DNA of 64,000 nt, taken from the NCBI GenBank assembly GCA_947179485.1, contig OX359247.1, forward strand, positions 35,502,801 to 35,566,800, in the 5' to 3' direction. This stretch comes from Allacma fusca (lineage: Eukaryota; Arthropoda; Collembola; Symphypleona; Sminthuridae). Every line of letters starts with the position of its first letter. Position 1 is the stretch's first letter. The notes beneath the pieces were generated by a model. The model ran no database searches and was not told the DNA's origin. It saw nothing but the letters and a program-made list of their open reading frames with translations. A program made the position numbers and the translations under genes. Positions 12,091 to 23,451 of this stretch are shown here, piece by piece.

Positions 12091-13448
12091 TCTGGAAGAG
12101 AAAGTACAACAAAAAGATTGTATATGATTACGTACGTTCCCTGTTCACCACTTGCTGTCACCAACCGCTCACCACATACATGATGTATGTGTGCGATTGT
12201 ATGAAGCACTTACAATACAATAATTATCAGCAACTGTGAATATGATGTCGCTGATTGTCCTATTTCCTGATGTATTATATTTAATAATTCAAATTTAATA
12301 ATATTAATTTAAAATGCTCAAATTATCTTCTATTTGTTACCTGCAGCTAATTCTTGTATATAATAATTTTGCAATGAATTTTCTATTATTGTAATAATTA
12401 TTACTTACATGTTTTAGTGAATTATAAGGTATTTCATTGTGTTGGAACTCCTCGTATTATTAAAGAGATACAGCCTAGAGTTTTCCGTTGGAACAAACTC
12501 TTGCTCTCGTTAATGATGTGTTCTTTGGCTGTGCTGGGGAACTGAGTAAGATAAATCATATCTTGTTTTTGATGACATGCTAATTTCCCATGTGTACCGT
12601 CCTTCGGTAGTCTGGTTTATGGATTTTTCTATATGCAGCAGACTTTCAATTGAATCTAAGTTTAGGTGCTGGTACAGCCTGCTGCCGAGTCACATTAACC
12701 ACGATATAGGTGCATAGGTACAAACCAGAAATCGTTATCTGTAAGTATTTAATACTCCCATGGGGTCATCGTTATCACTAGTACCATTGCCGTCATTGCA
12801 TTTATCGATTCACATGACACATTCCCTCCCTTTTCATAACAACATTCGTTATTATAAATATGGTCGAGTCAGCACTATGATATTCACAACATTTCTATTA
12901 TACAGTAATGGAGGCACTGAGGATGTAAACTTACATTGGACTATGTATATGTGACCACTTTATAATTAAATCGAAGCTTTTTAGATACTATATACAAATT
13001 TTTTTACGATTCTGAAGGATTTATTCAAATAATTCGATTGAAAATTGTAAATAATATAACGCTAGTCTACTCTATAAGGTACTTATATAGGTAATATTCA
13101 ATATAAACTATTAAATATTAATATATACATATAATATGTGGGTAGAAAGAAATAGAGCTGATACATTTGGAGAAAACAATGGCATCATGAGAAGTAAAAA
13201 GCAATTGATTATCTACAAATGTACTACACGATAATATTTATCCAGAAGGAATGCAAACTGAATTTAGAAAAACGCTTCGATGCTCGAGCATGGAGAATGT
13301 ACAAATAATTACTACAGCATATACCATAATATTATAACATTAACCGTTGTATTTTGGCCATCTTCAAAATATTGCACTGTGAATGCAGTGTATAACAGGT
13401 CATCAGTTCTCCATCAGTAGGAAGCAATCAGGAAGAGTCTTCACATAA
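12091..13448. other. Intergenic, no gene seen
   Basis: AT-rich, low-complexity sequence between F-box gene 1 and the LAMTOR4-like gene. The only open frame of note (12760-12954, +) has no family features. Because LAMTOR4 and F-box gene 1 point the same way, part of this stretch should be the LAMTOR4 3' UTR and the F-box 1 promoter. Confidence 0.5.
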
Positions 13449-14130
13449 CTATTGCTGGGACGTTGCTGCACTTTCAGCATTATCCCTCTTAACCACATGG
13501 ATCCTCCGATTGGACAGACAAGCCACATATGACTCGTCTTTAAATTGGACTAAATGCAGAATAAAAATATTTATCAATAATTTCTACTCGAAAAACTTCA
13601 AAATAAAAATGTGTCATGTTCCTAAAAAAAATAAAATCACCTGTAATCCTATTCCATTTGAAACCTCTTGCCACATCTCCGGAACCACCATTCGAAGATC
13701 CACCAGGGCTGAAAGACACATTAAGGTGACCGCCTGCTTCCCCGCTTCCGTTCACGTCCCCATTCAATCCCGCCGTTGGGGAGCTGCTCGTGTTAAAATC
13801 CACAGGTAAAGAGTGTGACATTAAAGATGTGATCTGATTCGATGTCAGTTCATTGCTAGAGAGCTCGCCAGTTGACTACCAAAAAATTCACAAAAATAAA
13901 ATAAATTACTACTCCCTTCAATACCTAGCAAGTATTTAAAATTCACATATCTGTCATATCACAAGTCCATGGACATATATATATATACATAATTTTGAAT
14001 ATCTACTACAAATGAATCAACCCACATATTTCAAACACGGCCCATATTTTTATATTACCGATAATATTGTTCCATCCTCTTGAATCACCATGTATCCCTT
14101 CTGACCCGGGACTTTCTCTACATGGACCAT
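13449..14130 (-). CDS. LAMTOR4: LAMTOR4-like Ragulator subunit with low-complexity insertion
   Basis: Ragulator anchors Rag GTPases to the lysosome for mTORC1 activation; LAMTOR4 is a small roadblock-fold subunit. Three exons, 14130-14059, 13875-13641 and 13549-13449, join in phase to 135 residues. The first exon (VEKVPGQKGYMVIQEDG) followed by SSTGEL matches the vertebrate pattern LERIPDQLGYLVLSEGA then ASSGDL. The last exon, VQFKDESYVACLSNRRIHVV, matches the C-terminal strand region ending VFVVKR. Between them, after helix 1, is a Gly/Ser/Asn-rich stretch of about 40 residues that makes the protein longer than the roughly 99-residue human one. An in-frame TAA just upstream of the ATG supports the start. 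The insertion should sit in a loop so the fold can be kept. Confidence 0.85.
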
Positions 14131-15284
14131 TTTGATTTGGATGTCCTCCCCTAATTATGCGAGTCGTTGAATTCAGTTAATACTTCGACGCAATAATTGT
14201 TCTTGTTTACTTCTGAAATATGGCTCTACTTCACACTCCCGTCATTCAACGACACCCAATGATCCAGCTGCAACTATACAGTAAAGACTAAAGACACAAA
14301 AAACACAAACACAAACCCAAACCCATAGATTTAAACTTTCATGTAGTTTTTGAAATTCCGCGCTGCATGTCTGTGGCTCGTACTGTGATACGCTTTTTCC
14401 ACTCGTAGTGCTTCTAAAGCTTGTCCCTTCGCTTGTCCCAGTGGTAGTAGGGAAGTTGTTAATACATATGTACATTTGCTTACGTTTGTTTATCTGCTTC
14501 CAGCGTAAGGAGATTACAAGAGGACTTTAGCCGTTATTTCTTAATCTACTCTTGCTGATGTGAGTTAATGTTTGTAAAGCCTCACTCGAAGTACTCAAAA
14601 AATTATCATAGGTAGGGAGGGGGACCTGTCTACTTTGGAATGTCGCATGTTAACTCCCATAAGAAGTTTGGATTTTTCAGTGTCGGCGATTTTTACCATT
14701 TGGGATTTAGCATAGTAACCCAAATATGTATTTCCTTTAAAACTGAACATCCCATGTATCACTATTGTGAATTTAGGTTACTTATTGTTAGTTTTACTTA
14801 GTATTACTTAGTTTCTCTGCATTCGATAATGAGCTTAGAGTATCCATAAATAATGTCAGACATAAATGCCAATTTTTAGGAGCCTATGATATATTTGTAA
14901 ACTATTGTCCTCAACACTCCTTGTGAGGGAGCCGAACCTAATTGATGATACCGGTATTTCAAAATCAAAGCGACTCCTTGGCAGGACTATGCTGAAGGAA
15001 ATGACACTCTTCTTGGATAGGTGCTTGAGCAAAACTTAAAATCGGAATATTGGGAGCATCATGTCTGAAGTAGCTAATATGTATTGGATGTGCATACGTC
15101 ATTACCAACATCATGAGGGAGCACGTCCAGTGTTCGCTCACGCGTACAACTAGTGCTGGTATTGTGAAAATCCACCAAACTACTGTACAATTCATTTGTA
15201 ACGGTGCTGAATCACAAATGAAAACATTTAACATAACGTGTAGACAATATCAATTCGAGCACCATTTGTCGCCTAAATTTGAAT

Positions 15285-15350
15285 TTCGATTCAAAGGTGA
15301 CTTTCGATTCAAAGCTGAATTTCGATTTAAAGTTGAATTTCAAACCGAAA
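15285..15350 (+). repeat. 18-bp tandem repeat
   Basis: About three and a half copies of an 18-base unit of the form GA(A/C)TTTCGATTCAAAG(G/C)T. The period is a multiple of three, so the forward frame stays open and reads as EFRFK-like repeats, but this is probably a by-product of the repeat, not a gene. Confidence 0.7.
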
Positions 15351-15889
15351 ATTGAAGTTTGTTACCAACCTACATATATTTAAATTTAAAACTGAATCTA
15401 ATACCAACTTAAGCCCAAATCCAAACTTGAATCTATGGACAAACTTATGTGCAGCACTTCTGCCATTGCTTATGCTTATACCTGTTTGTTTCAACTTGCA
15501 ACCACTACTATAATTCCCCACAAAACAATGCAACATTACGAATTTAGACATGGCAAAACTCGGCAAAAGTAACAACCACAAACAAAACTTCCAATATCGA
15601 AGCGAACGTTAATTATGCGTAGCATATAACTTCGACCTCTCATACATCTGAAATAACATGTTTCCGAGAATAAATCATTTCAAATTCGTCATCTAAGCCT
15701 GGAAATCCCCCTAAAACCTTTTACGAAAAAAAAAACAACAAATAATAAAGTTGGATTCAAATACGCGTACATATATATAAGGCTGCAATAGCAATTGTAC
15801 CATTGTACGCCTGAAAACGAAGCAGTCGGTCCTAAGCTGCAGATGCAGCAGGACCTGGAGAGGGGTAATTTCCGGAGCATGAGCGTGCT

Positions 15890-16200
15890 TCTCTAGAGTG
15901 GTGTTGGGTACTGTGTCTTCGTGTTGTCCAAAGTGCTCTACAGTCAAACAGTGGCCAGCCGTGCCTGCTGTTGACAAATGGGCTCTTCAGTGGCCAGGTA
16001 TGGCTACTACAGTATGGTCCAGAGGGCTCTGCGATAACCGCCTATGGCTACTAATGCCCAACATGCTCTACGATGGCAAGCAATGGCTGCTGTGGCTCAA
16101 TGTATATTCTACAGTGGCCCACGGCTTCTGAGTGGCTGGCGACCGTCACCGTGGTCCGAAGGACCTATACGGTGGCCTACGATGAAGGGTGGTCGGTGAT
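15890..16200. repeat. Degenerate GC-richer repeat tract
   Basis: A stretch rich in GTGGCC, CTCTACAGT and TATGGCTACTA variants at irregular 30-40 base spacing, GC-richer than its surroundings. It resembles an eroded minisatellite. No terminal inverted repeats were found at its ends. Confidence 0.4.
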
Positions 16201-17184
16201 GGTCAGTATGATTAAATGATGTCACACGTGTCTCAAGGGATCCACTGACCCTGTCACCTGCCGCTCATCATAGATTATTATGGTCGGTAATAGTGATACC
16301 CACCGGAAATCTCTGCTGACATAATTTATGGACAATCCCTTGGAGTGAGTTTAGATTTAGATACTTTGTTTCTCTGCATTCGACGGTGCGTTTTGCGTTT
16401 CCTTATTCCTATGCTGGTATATACTTATACTGTAGTATATACATACTACAGAAATATGTGCCAGTGGTACTCAACAAAAATAAGTACAGAAATAAGTGTC
16501 TATTTGTATTTAAGTTATTATGCATAATAGCACATTCGTACTGTTAAATAGCATATATGTAAATATGATTCCAATCCTAAAATTAACCTTTGACCCTGTA
16601 CTGTAATCTATGTTTAATGAATATTTTTGAATATTATGGTAATACATGCTGGAAATGTAGCATTAAATTACAGGCTTACCTCACCTAGTTTTAGAAGTCA
16701 TAGAGGATGTCACAAAGTATTTACCATATATTTTATATTTAGTCTCTAGTTCGATTCCTCCAGTTAGCATAGACCTGTCTTGTTCATTTGACAGAATTAC
16801 TGAGCATTGTTAATGAAAGTGAAACAATCGGTTGATCAACATTAATCAAGTGGTCAAAGTCGAACTTTGTTGAGTGAAACTTCTTTGCAATTTTCTATAT
16901 TCAGATTAAAATTTGAATAAAATAAGCTTTTGTACAATATCACATTGTAAATGACTTCACATAGTTCACATGTCTTGCAAATTCTGGACATATGAAATCA
17001 ACATGTGAGGAAAAATTACGGGAAATAAGTTAGATGTAATCTTCCCGTCTCCACAAGACGTTATAAGGACCTTGTATGATACCTCAGTTTGAAGTCCAAA
17101 TTTCCTACAAAACAGGGTTACATTTTAATTTTGATGAGTACAATCAAGAAAGTAAAATCAAGCAAATATTTATTAAATAAAGTC

Positions 17185-17475
17185 TTTCTTGTCAATTGCA
17201 AGTTAACCGCAATTACTAATTGAACTTGCAAGTTCGGTTCAGTTGCGGTTATTTTACACAAGGCAATTGCAATTTTTGGTGCAAGTGCAATTCCTGCTTA
17301 CTTAAACTGCAATAATTACAAAAGCATTAAATACTCACAATTATCGGTTAGGCACAACTGAAATTGCAAGAAATTTAATAGCAATTGTACATAAGTACTC
17401 GCACTGCAAAAAGTTGCAATTTTAAAAAGTACGTATCAATTTAATTGCAACTTGCAACCGTTTCGAATTTGAGTG
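17185..17475. repeat. TTGCAA/CAATTGCAA-rich degenerate repeat tract
   Basis: The palindromic hexamer TTGCAA and half-sites occur many times on both strands in about 290 bases, mixed with GGTTA and CGCAATT variants. It looks like the repeat-filled body of a small transposable element, comparable to the elements at 52798, 55792 and 59514, but no terminal repeats or target duplication could be defined. Confidence 0.45.
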
Positions 17476-20400
17476 CAAAATTTCCCAAAATGCCTTAATA
17501 AGTCATTCCACTCTAATAACTGTAATGCACATAATAAACACGAGTGTTATGCTCAACGAGTAAAATTATTACAGATACTGTGCTTACTGTACAATTTCGT
17601 CGGTGAAGAGACAAAATGATCTGAGTGAATTTTCGATTAATATCAAAATATTCCCATTTATACAAAATTCATGGTCTATCAGGACCATATAATTTCCCGG
17701 TCCCTTGATCATCCCTTGTAACGAGATTATTAACTGAAGCATGATTTGCTTGAATCATTTCATGTGATTGAATAAAAGGAATTGTTGCTGTATGTACATA
17801 TGCTCAAGAGATCGGGAATATGTATATCCAAAATGCCCTCAAAAGGCATCCTTGATAACGAGAGTTTATTGATTCATTAAAAAAGATCAGATGAGGTCTA
17901 AAATTGAAGGAAAGTTATTTTTAGTTGAAGGCTGAAGGCGAACTGTTTATGCGTTTTAGAAGAAAGGCTGAGGAAAGGCCAAGTATTTTACGGGCTTCTT
18001 GTAAAGATATGCTAAAGGATGAAATTTTACAATATTTCATGCATTAAAAAATCTCGACTTTGTTTCATATTTCTGGCCCACCGTGACACCAAAAATTGAT
18101 CAATGTAAGTGAAACGAAAATTAGGAAATCTGGAGAAGAATTTGCTACAAACTGGAGGAATCAAATAGTGTATGGAGTCACACTACTATCCCTTATGTGG
18201 GCTTAGTGGGCGAGGCTAAACATACGAGTCACCCCGTACATCATCAAATGGTTTCGCAAGAAGCAGAGCTTTTGACTGGTGCCACAAGATTTGCTTCGAG
18301 TTGTTAAAATTCAATGTAGAAAAGTAGAGACCGTATATATGTAGGTATTTACACTTAAATATTAAAGGTCAAGGAAATAAAAGTGAATGCAGGGATATAT
18401 TTTCCAATGACATTTTATGCAACCCAGACGAGACGGTTTTTCTGCTAATCTATGATTCACAATCGGTATACTGTAGTTCTGCCAGTAAAAAATTATTTAC
18501 ATAGTTGTCTCCTGTCTCTTGGGGTGTGCTTGAGCAGAACAAATAATAATTTCCTCATGTCTTTAGTTTTTATTATTTTAACTTCCAGGATCTTTTAAAC
18601 TCAGAATCGTAAAGCCCATTTAATGTCAACTACAAATAGTTTTAAAGTAATCTGTATTTGTAAGTTGGGTTATTTTTTCCAAAGTATGCTTCCACGTGCT
18701 TGAGTGTTTGTTGGAAAAGGTTTCCATAATTAGGGGCATTAGTCTTGGTCACGTGTATAAGAATCAATGGGATACAGTAATTATTGTGGCCGCGTTGACA
18801 TGTTGTCGAACATAAAGATTTTTACTATCAGCATATTACTTGTTCAATGGACTTTGCTTGAATGGACTGATTTTAATATGGATACGACAAAGTACATAGC
18901 ACTAAAAGTAACAACTATTCCCTTACTTAAAATACAAATTAAGTAAGATGTTGATCAATTTATCACCGTCGAAACTGAAGCCCTTGTAACGTCCGATCTG
19001 TTAATGAAATTTTAGTGGAGGTGAACCAAATTCACAGGAGGGTGCTGGCAACTACTACAGCATCATTTTTAATGAAGGCAACAGTTCCCATTAAGGTTTA
19101 GTGTTGTGTAACACACTGGTAATAAAAACTTGAACCGCACATGCATTCATATGCATTACATTTTAAAGACTTCAATTCATTACTGAATTAACCCAGTGAA
19201 TGAGTAGAAAGTAGATAGCAGAGTATTTAATACAGTTGGAATTAGCAAGATCGCCAAACATTTGGGGAAATCATATCTTGCCCTAGTTTCTAGTACATGC
19301 AGTATAATTACCTCTGACCTGAACTACGCTCGGTCAGAGCCATTAAATTATAACTGCCATTGTGATCATGCCTACAACTAAATAATATGATTATTAAAGG
19401 CAGAGATCCCACAGTATTTACTCCCCTATCACACATGGCCCACGTGAAAGATAGTTAAATACTCCGATTTGTCTTGATGCTACTTGTTGTTACTTGAAAA
19501 AATAATATTTATAATGTGGAGCTTAAATGACGTGAGAGCTACTTACTGTCTTGGGTTTATTAAGGGTAAACAAATTTTTTTTACGGATTGATTCCTGTCT
19601 CTGCAAATAATTGCTTCGATATATTTATAGCTATATATAGTGTCATTGCTCTCCCAAATAATAGGCACGATTGCATTTGCAACAATTTTAACATGTATGT
19701 AATTTTGTCGTAGTGTCCTGCACGAGTTTATCAATTTGATAAAAACAAATAACATGTTATCTTGTAGGATTACAGATGAAGAAGCGTTTGACAGGGAATT
19801 GGCTGGTTGTCTGTGTAATACTTATCAAGTTCTCAGTTGTGAAGTTGATGAGAGGAATTGAGGAGATTTATTGAATTGATAGAACGTTATATTTTCTCCG
19901 GTTGACAAGACCCACCCATTGTGGCCCTATTACTTGATGAGTGTGCTCCCGTCTGTTAAGATAAGTTCCGTCGCCATTTGAGACGCGACCAGGAGATAAT
20001 TAACCGCGATTTGATCCCACGGAAGTATGCTCACTTTGATCACACGGGAGTTATTGTCCTTGTTTCCTTGCCCATGATGACGTTATCGTTTCACGTTAAT
20101 TCCTCTCATATAGATTTATATAGATTGACATACAGATAACAGCCTTTTAGCAAAGAGTATTCTACTTACATTATTGTTCTACATTCTGACCCCATGCCAT
20201 TTACGCTACCGTGTATTATTTCTATAGAACCTTTTTTAGGGAAGGCTTCAAAGGTGGAATGGAGTTTGCTCAAGGAAATCCATTGAATTCATTAATTCTG
20301 CCTCACTGTCTCCCATTTCCCCCCTGTGGTTGTATGTATTTGCATGTTTTATTCTTGAGAAACTATTGGCGTCGATCCACTTTCTCGGATTATTACTTCC

Positions 20401-22808
20401 TGACACCACTACAGTAGTGCATGTATTTACTTTTCTCACCGAATTTACTGGTTTTGAACACATTCTGGAACTGGAGTAGTATGTACATTACATGCACGTG
20501 TTTGCAATTAACGCCCTCCTGCATTGATTACAATCCTATGTATGTCTGCCTGAACGTTTATTCTTGGGGCTATAGGGATGGGTCACATAAAAAGTGTTAA
20601 GTTAAGCACATAAAGAATTAAACCCACAAGGGATTCTCAGCACGTCTCAAGGTTTTTCTGGTACTTCCATACCTTTTTTCTGCTTGTCGTCCTTCTTGCT
20701 TTCCCCCGTGTGTGTTACATTACAGTACAAACGAACGTGCGAATAATTGATCCTCACGAACTTACGGTGATGACGAAATGATTTTAATGCTCTTGCATGC
20801 AGAAGGATTCAATGTTTTTCCTTACAGTTTTCCCATTGTTTTTTGTGCACGGGCTTGTCAATATTTTGAGTCAACAATAGATACAAAGTGCATAGAAAGG
20901 TCAGTGTAGGAGTTAAGTAGCAGTCAAAGACAGGATTTATGAAATGTGATGGTATTCTACAATAATTATACTTACATATATATTGCTAATTGGTATATTG
21001 TAAGGAAGAAAAACTTTTAAGCTTTAAGGAAACATCTGGCGAATCCGATAAAATGACACCAGCGATTTCATTTTGGATGTGAAAAGGTAGTGTCATATTT
21101 TTTCCACGTAAACCTGGACACATAATGTATTTGCCAATTTTATCACAAGCAATATGTTTCAATACCTATGTGCATATAAATTAAAAATTATGAACCACTC
21201 GTGAAGCTATACACTTCAACAATTCCTGTAGCAATCACTTGTCCAATTGAAGATACCATTGTTGACTTGTATGATATTGAGATTGGGAGTACTGCTCTTG
21301 TTATTCCATAATTAATTTCTCATAAATACTACTTCAGTTATGGTTCGTTTTGATTTACACACATCAGCAAATGTCAAGTTTGGAGACATTCGAATTTATT
21401 TATGAGGTCATTAAATTTCTATAACGTGACATAAAAGTCTCCTTGCTCCTGACACTTGGCTACTTCATTAGCAAATGTACCCCCAATGCTATTCCTTCTC
21501 CCGTCTCTTAATTCTCGGATACATATTTATACACGCAGCTTGCAATGGAATAATATACAAGTCTGTTGCGTATTAAAAGATAAATCAAGTGTGGATCAAA
21601 ATTATCAGGGATCATTAATGACACTATCGACTCAAGTGTGCCCCCATCCTGACAATTAAAACAGTTGGCAAGTAAAACAGTGACGAAATAATGATGTAAA
21701 ATTCAATTTCTCTCCGCATGCTATTGCATCAATTTCTCATTTTGAACTTCCTTCACCTCAGCTTTTTTCAAGTATTTTTAGACTTTTTACATCTCCCATG
21801 TGCTGGGCTCCCATCTAAATAAATCTATGATTCATGAACAAATAAATATCCCTATTTATGTACACATGTGTTCCTTCTACTCGTATAAACAACCGAAGTT
21901 CAAACTTTTTTAAAGGTATGCACACACGCTAATATTGCATAAATGGGTTCACATGGACGATAAATAAACTACAAACATTTCTGTTGACATAACGCATATG
22001 CACGTCAGAAATACTATTTTATTTTTGTATCAACTTACATACTTGTACTGGGTTTTGAGCTACAATTTCAGTGACGAAATTCCTCCTCAATTTGAGTAAG
22101 GTTTCTTTCCTCGCCCATAATACCGCTCAGGATTGAAAACGAGAAGATTAATTTAGTATTTAAAGGCTGATACCATTCAAATGTACTTAGCTGTAGATTG
22201 AAGCATTCCTACTATACATACCATGTAGGATGTATTATTACAGTGTAGGAAATTATGTATGTATATCTTCATAAGAGAACATATTTGTGGAGATTAGTGC
22301 GACTGTATACCACAGTTCAAATTGAAAGCAAATAACAGACCACAACAAAGCAGATAATTATGCATAATTATGTGGACGTATACAATCTTCATATCTTTAT
22401 GGAACCATAAAAGTAATTTTTATATAGCAAGATACAAAAACATACATAAGCCAGGCACAGTGCCTATAGACCATAGATACTGTATTGCCAAATCCAAAAT
22501 CTCATCTCTCATGAGGTTAATACCTGCGGGTTTTACGGAGGGTACTTATCTATGTAGTATTTACAATTTACAATACTATTCAAGCAGAGATGGAGCACGT
22601 CGTAGATGCATGCAAATTCATCCCCACTTGAAAAAAAAACTGAAAACATTATTACTTGGAAGTAAGTAGTTTGCAGTAAATATACTTGTATTAAAGGACA
22701 CAGACAAGAGTAGGAGCAACACAGTCTCTCCCTCCGTGCTCATTGAGTGAGTGTTGTTTGCTCGAGGTTCCCAGCTATCTTTATTTGTCCAAAGAGCATA
22801 TGTATCAG

Positions 22809-22828
22809 TGCGTGTGTGTGTGTGTGTG
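22809..22828. repeat. (GT)n microsatellite
   Basis: Run of GT dinucleotides followed by an interrupted TATGTGT tail. Confidence 0.8.
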
Positions 22829-23185
22829 TATGTGTCCCCATATATTAAACTACCTATAGGTAGATACTTGTAGGAACGGAGTATGAATCGGATTGAGTCG
22901 GAATTTAAAATGTCTTTAGAGGCATGCTACAACAGCCGCAGAGCTCCTGTATATCTACTCCACTTGAGAGAGAAACTGCAGGGGAAAGTGCGCTCACTCC
23001 ACATTGCACAGGCAAACCGAGAAGGCAAAACTAAAACTGATCTTGAGCAAGGTTGTCAAAGCTGAATAGGAACCCGGCTCAGTCGCATTTTGCAAAAATA
23101 CTCTCTGGTATCTCTTGCAAATACTGTAGCTGCATCTGAGCCAGTAGTGCTTCAGCCCCACACGCTGTTACCTTACACATACCGC

Positions 23186-23195
23186 TATATATAAG
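23186..23195 (+). promoter_or_regulatory. TATA-like box upstream of sugar transporter
   Basis: TATATATAAG about 266 bases upstream of the transporter start codon, on the coding strand, in an otherwise gene-free leader. It would put transcription start near 23215. No strong initiator was identified, so this is only a candidate. Confidence 0.4.
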
Positions 23196-23451
23196 AGAGC
23201 TTCGCTATTTTGTTTTCCTATTACTGTATACAGTACCTGATAATTATTCAATAATTAATTGCAAACTACTATCCCACGACATTCCCATCTTTCAATATTT
23301 ATCGAAATTTTTATCGCCCCAATTAATTAACTAATGTGCCAAAAACGTGACTTCACTTTGGTTCGCACAAAAATTACCCTCAATAAACACTGCTAAATTT
23401 ATTTACATCTGTGAAGGGAAGTCCGTCCCGTGAAACTAATTGTGAGTGAAG

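Larger units (their letters stand above)
14131..23451. other. Long gene-poor region
   Basis: About 9.3 kb without a convincing gene on either strand. Open frames are short, AT-rich and lack linked splice sites or family motifs. It holds an 18-bp tandem repeat (15285-15350), a GC-richer degenerate repeat tract (15890-16200), a TTGCAA-rich tract (17185-17475) and a GT microsatellite (22809-22828). The right end, from a TATA-like box at 23186, is taken as promoter and 5' UTR of the sugar transporter. Small or non-coding genes could be missed. Confidence 0.5.

Noticed and set aside
16740-16775. tRNA B-box-like GTTCGATTCC
   Set aside because: No A-box at suitable spacing and no cloverleaf stems could be drawn.
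19785-19880. Short frame starting MKKRLTGNWLVVCVILIKFS
   Set aside because: Signal-like, but only about 32 codons, an alternative frame is equally open, and no downstream exon was found.
22370-22669. 99-codon plus-strand frame upstream of the sugar transporter
   Set aside because: No domain, splice context or family features; lies in repeat-rich gene-poor DNA.
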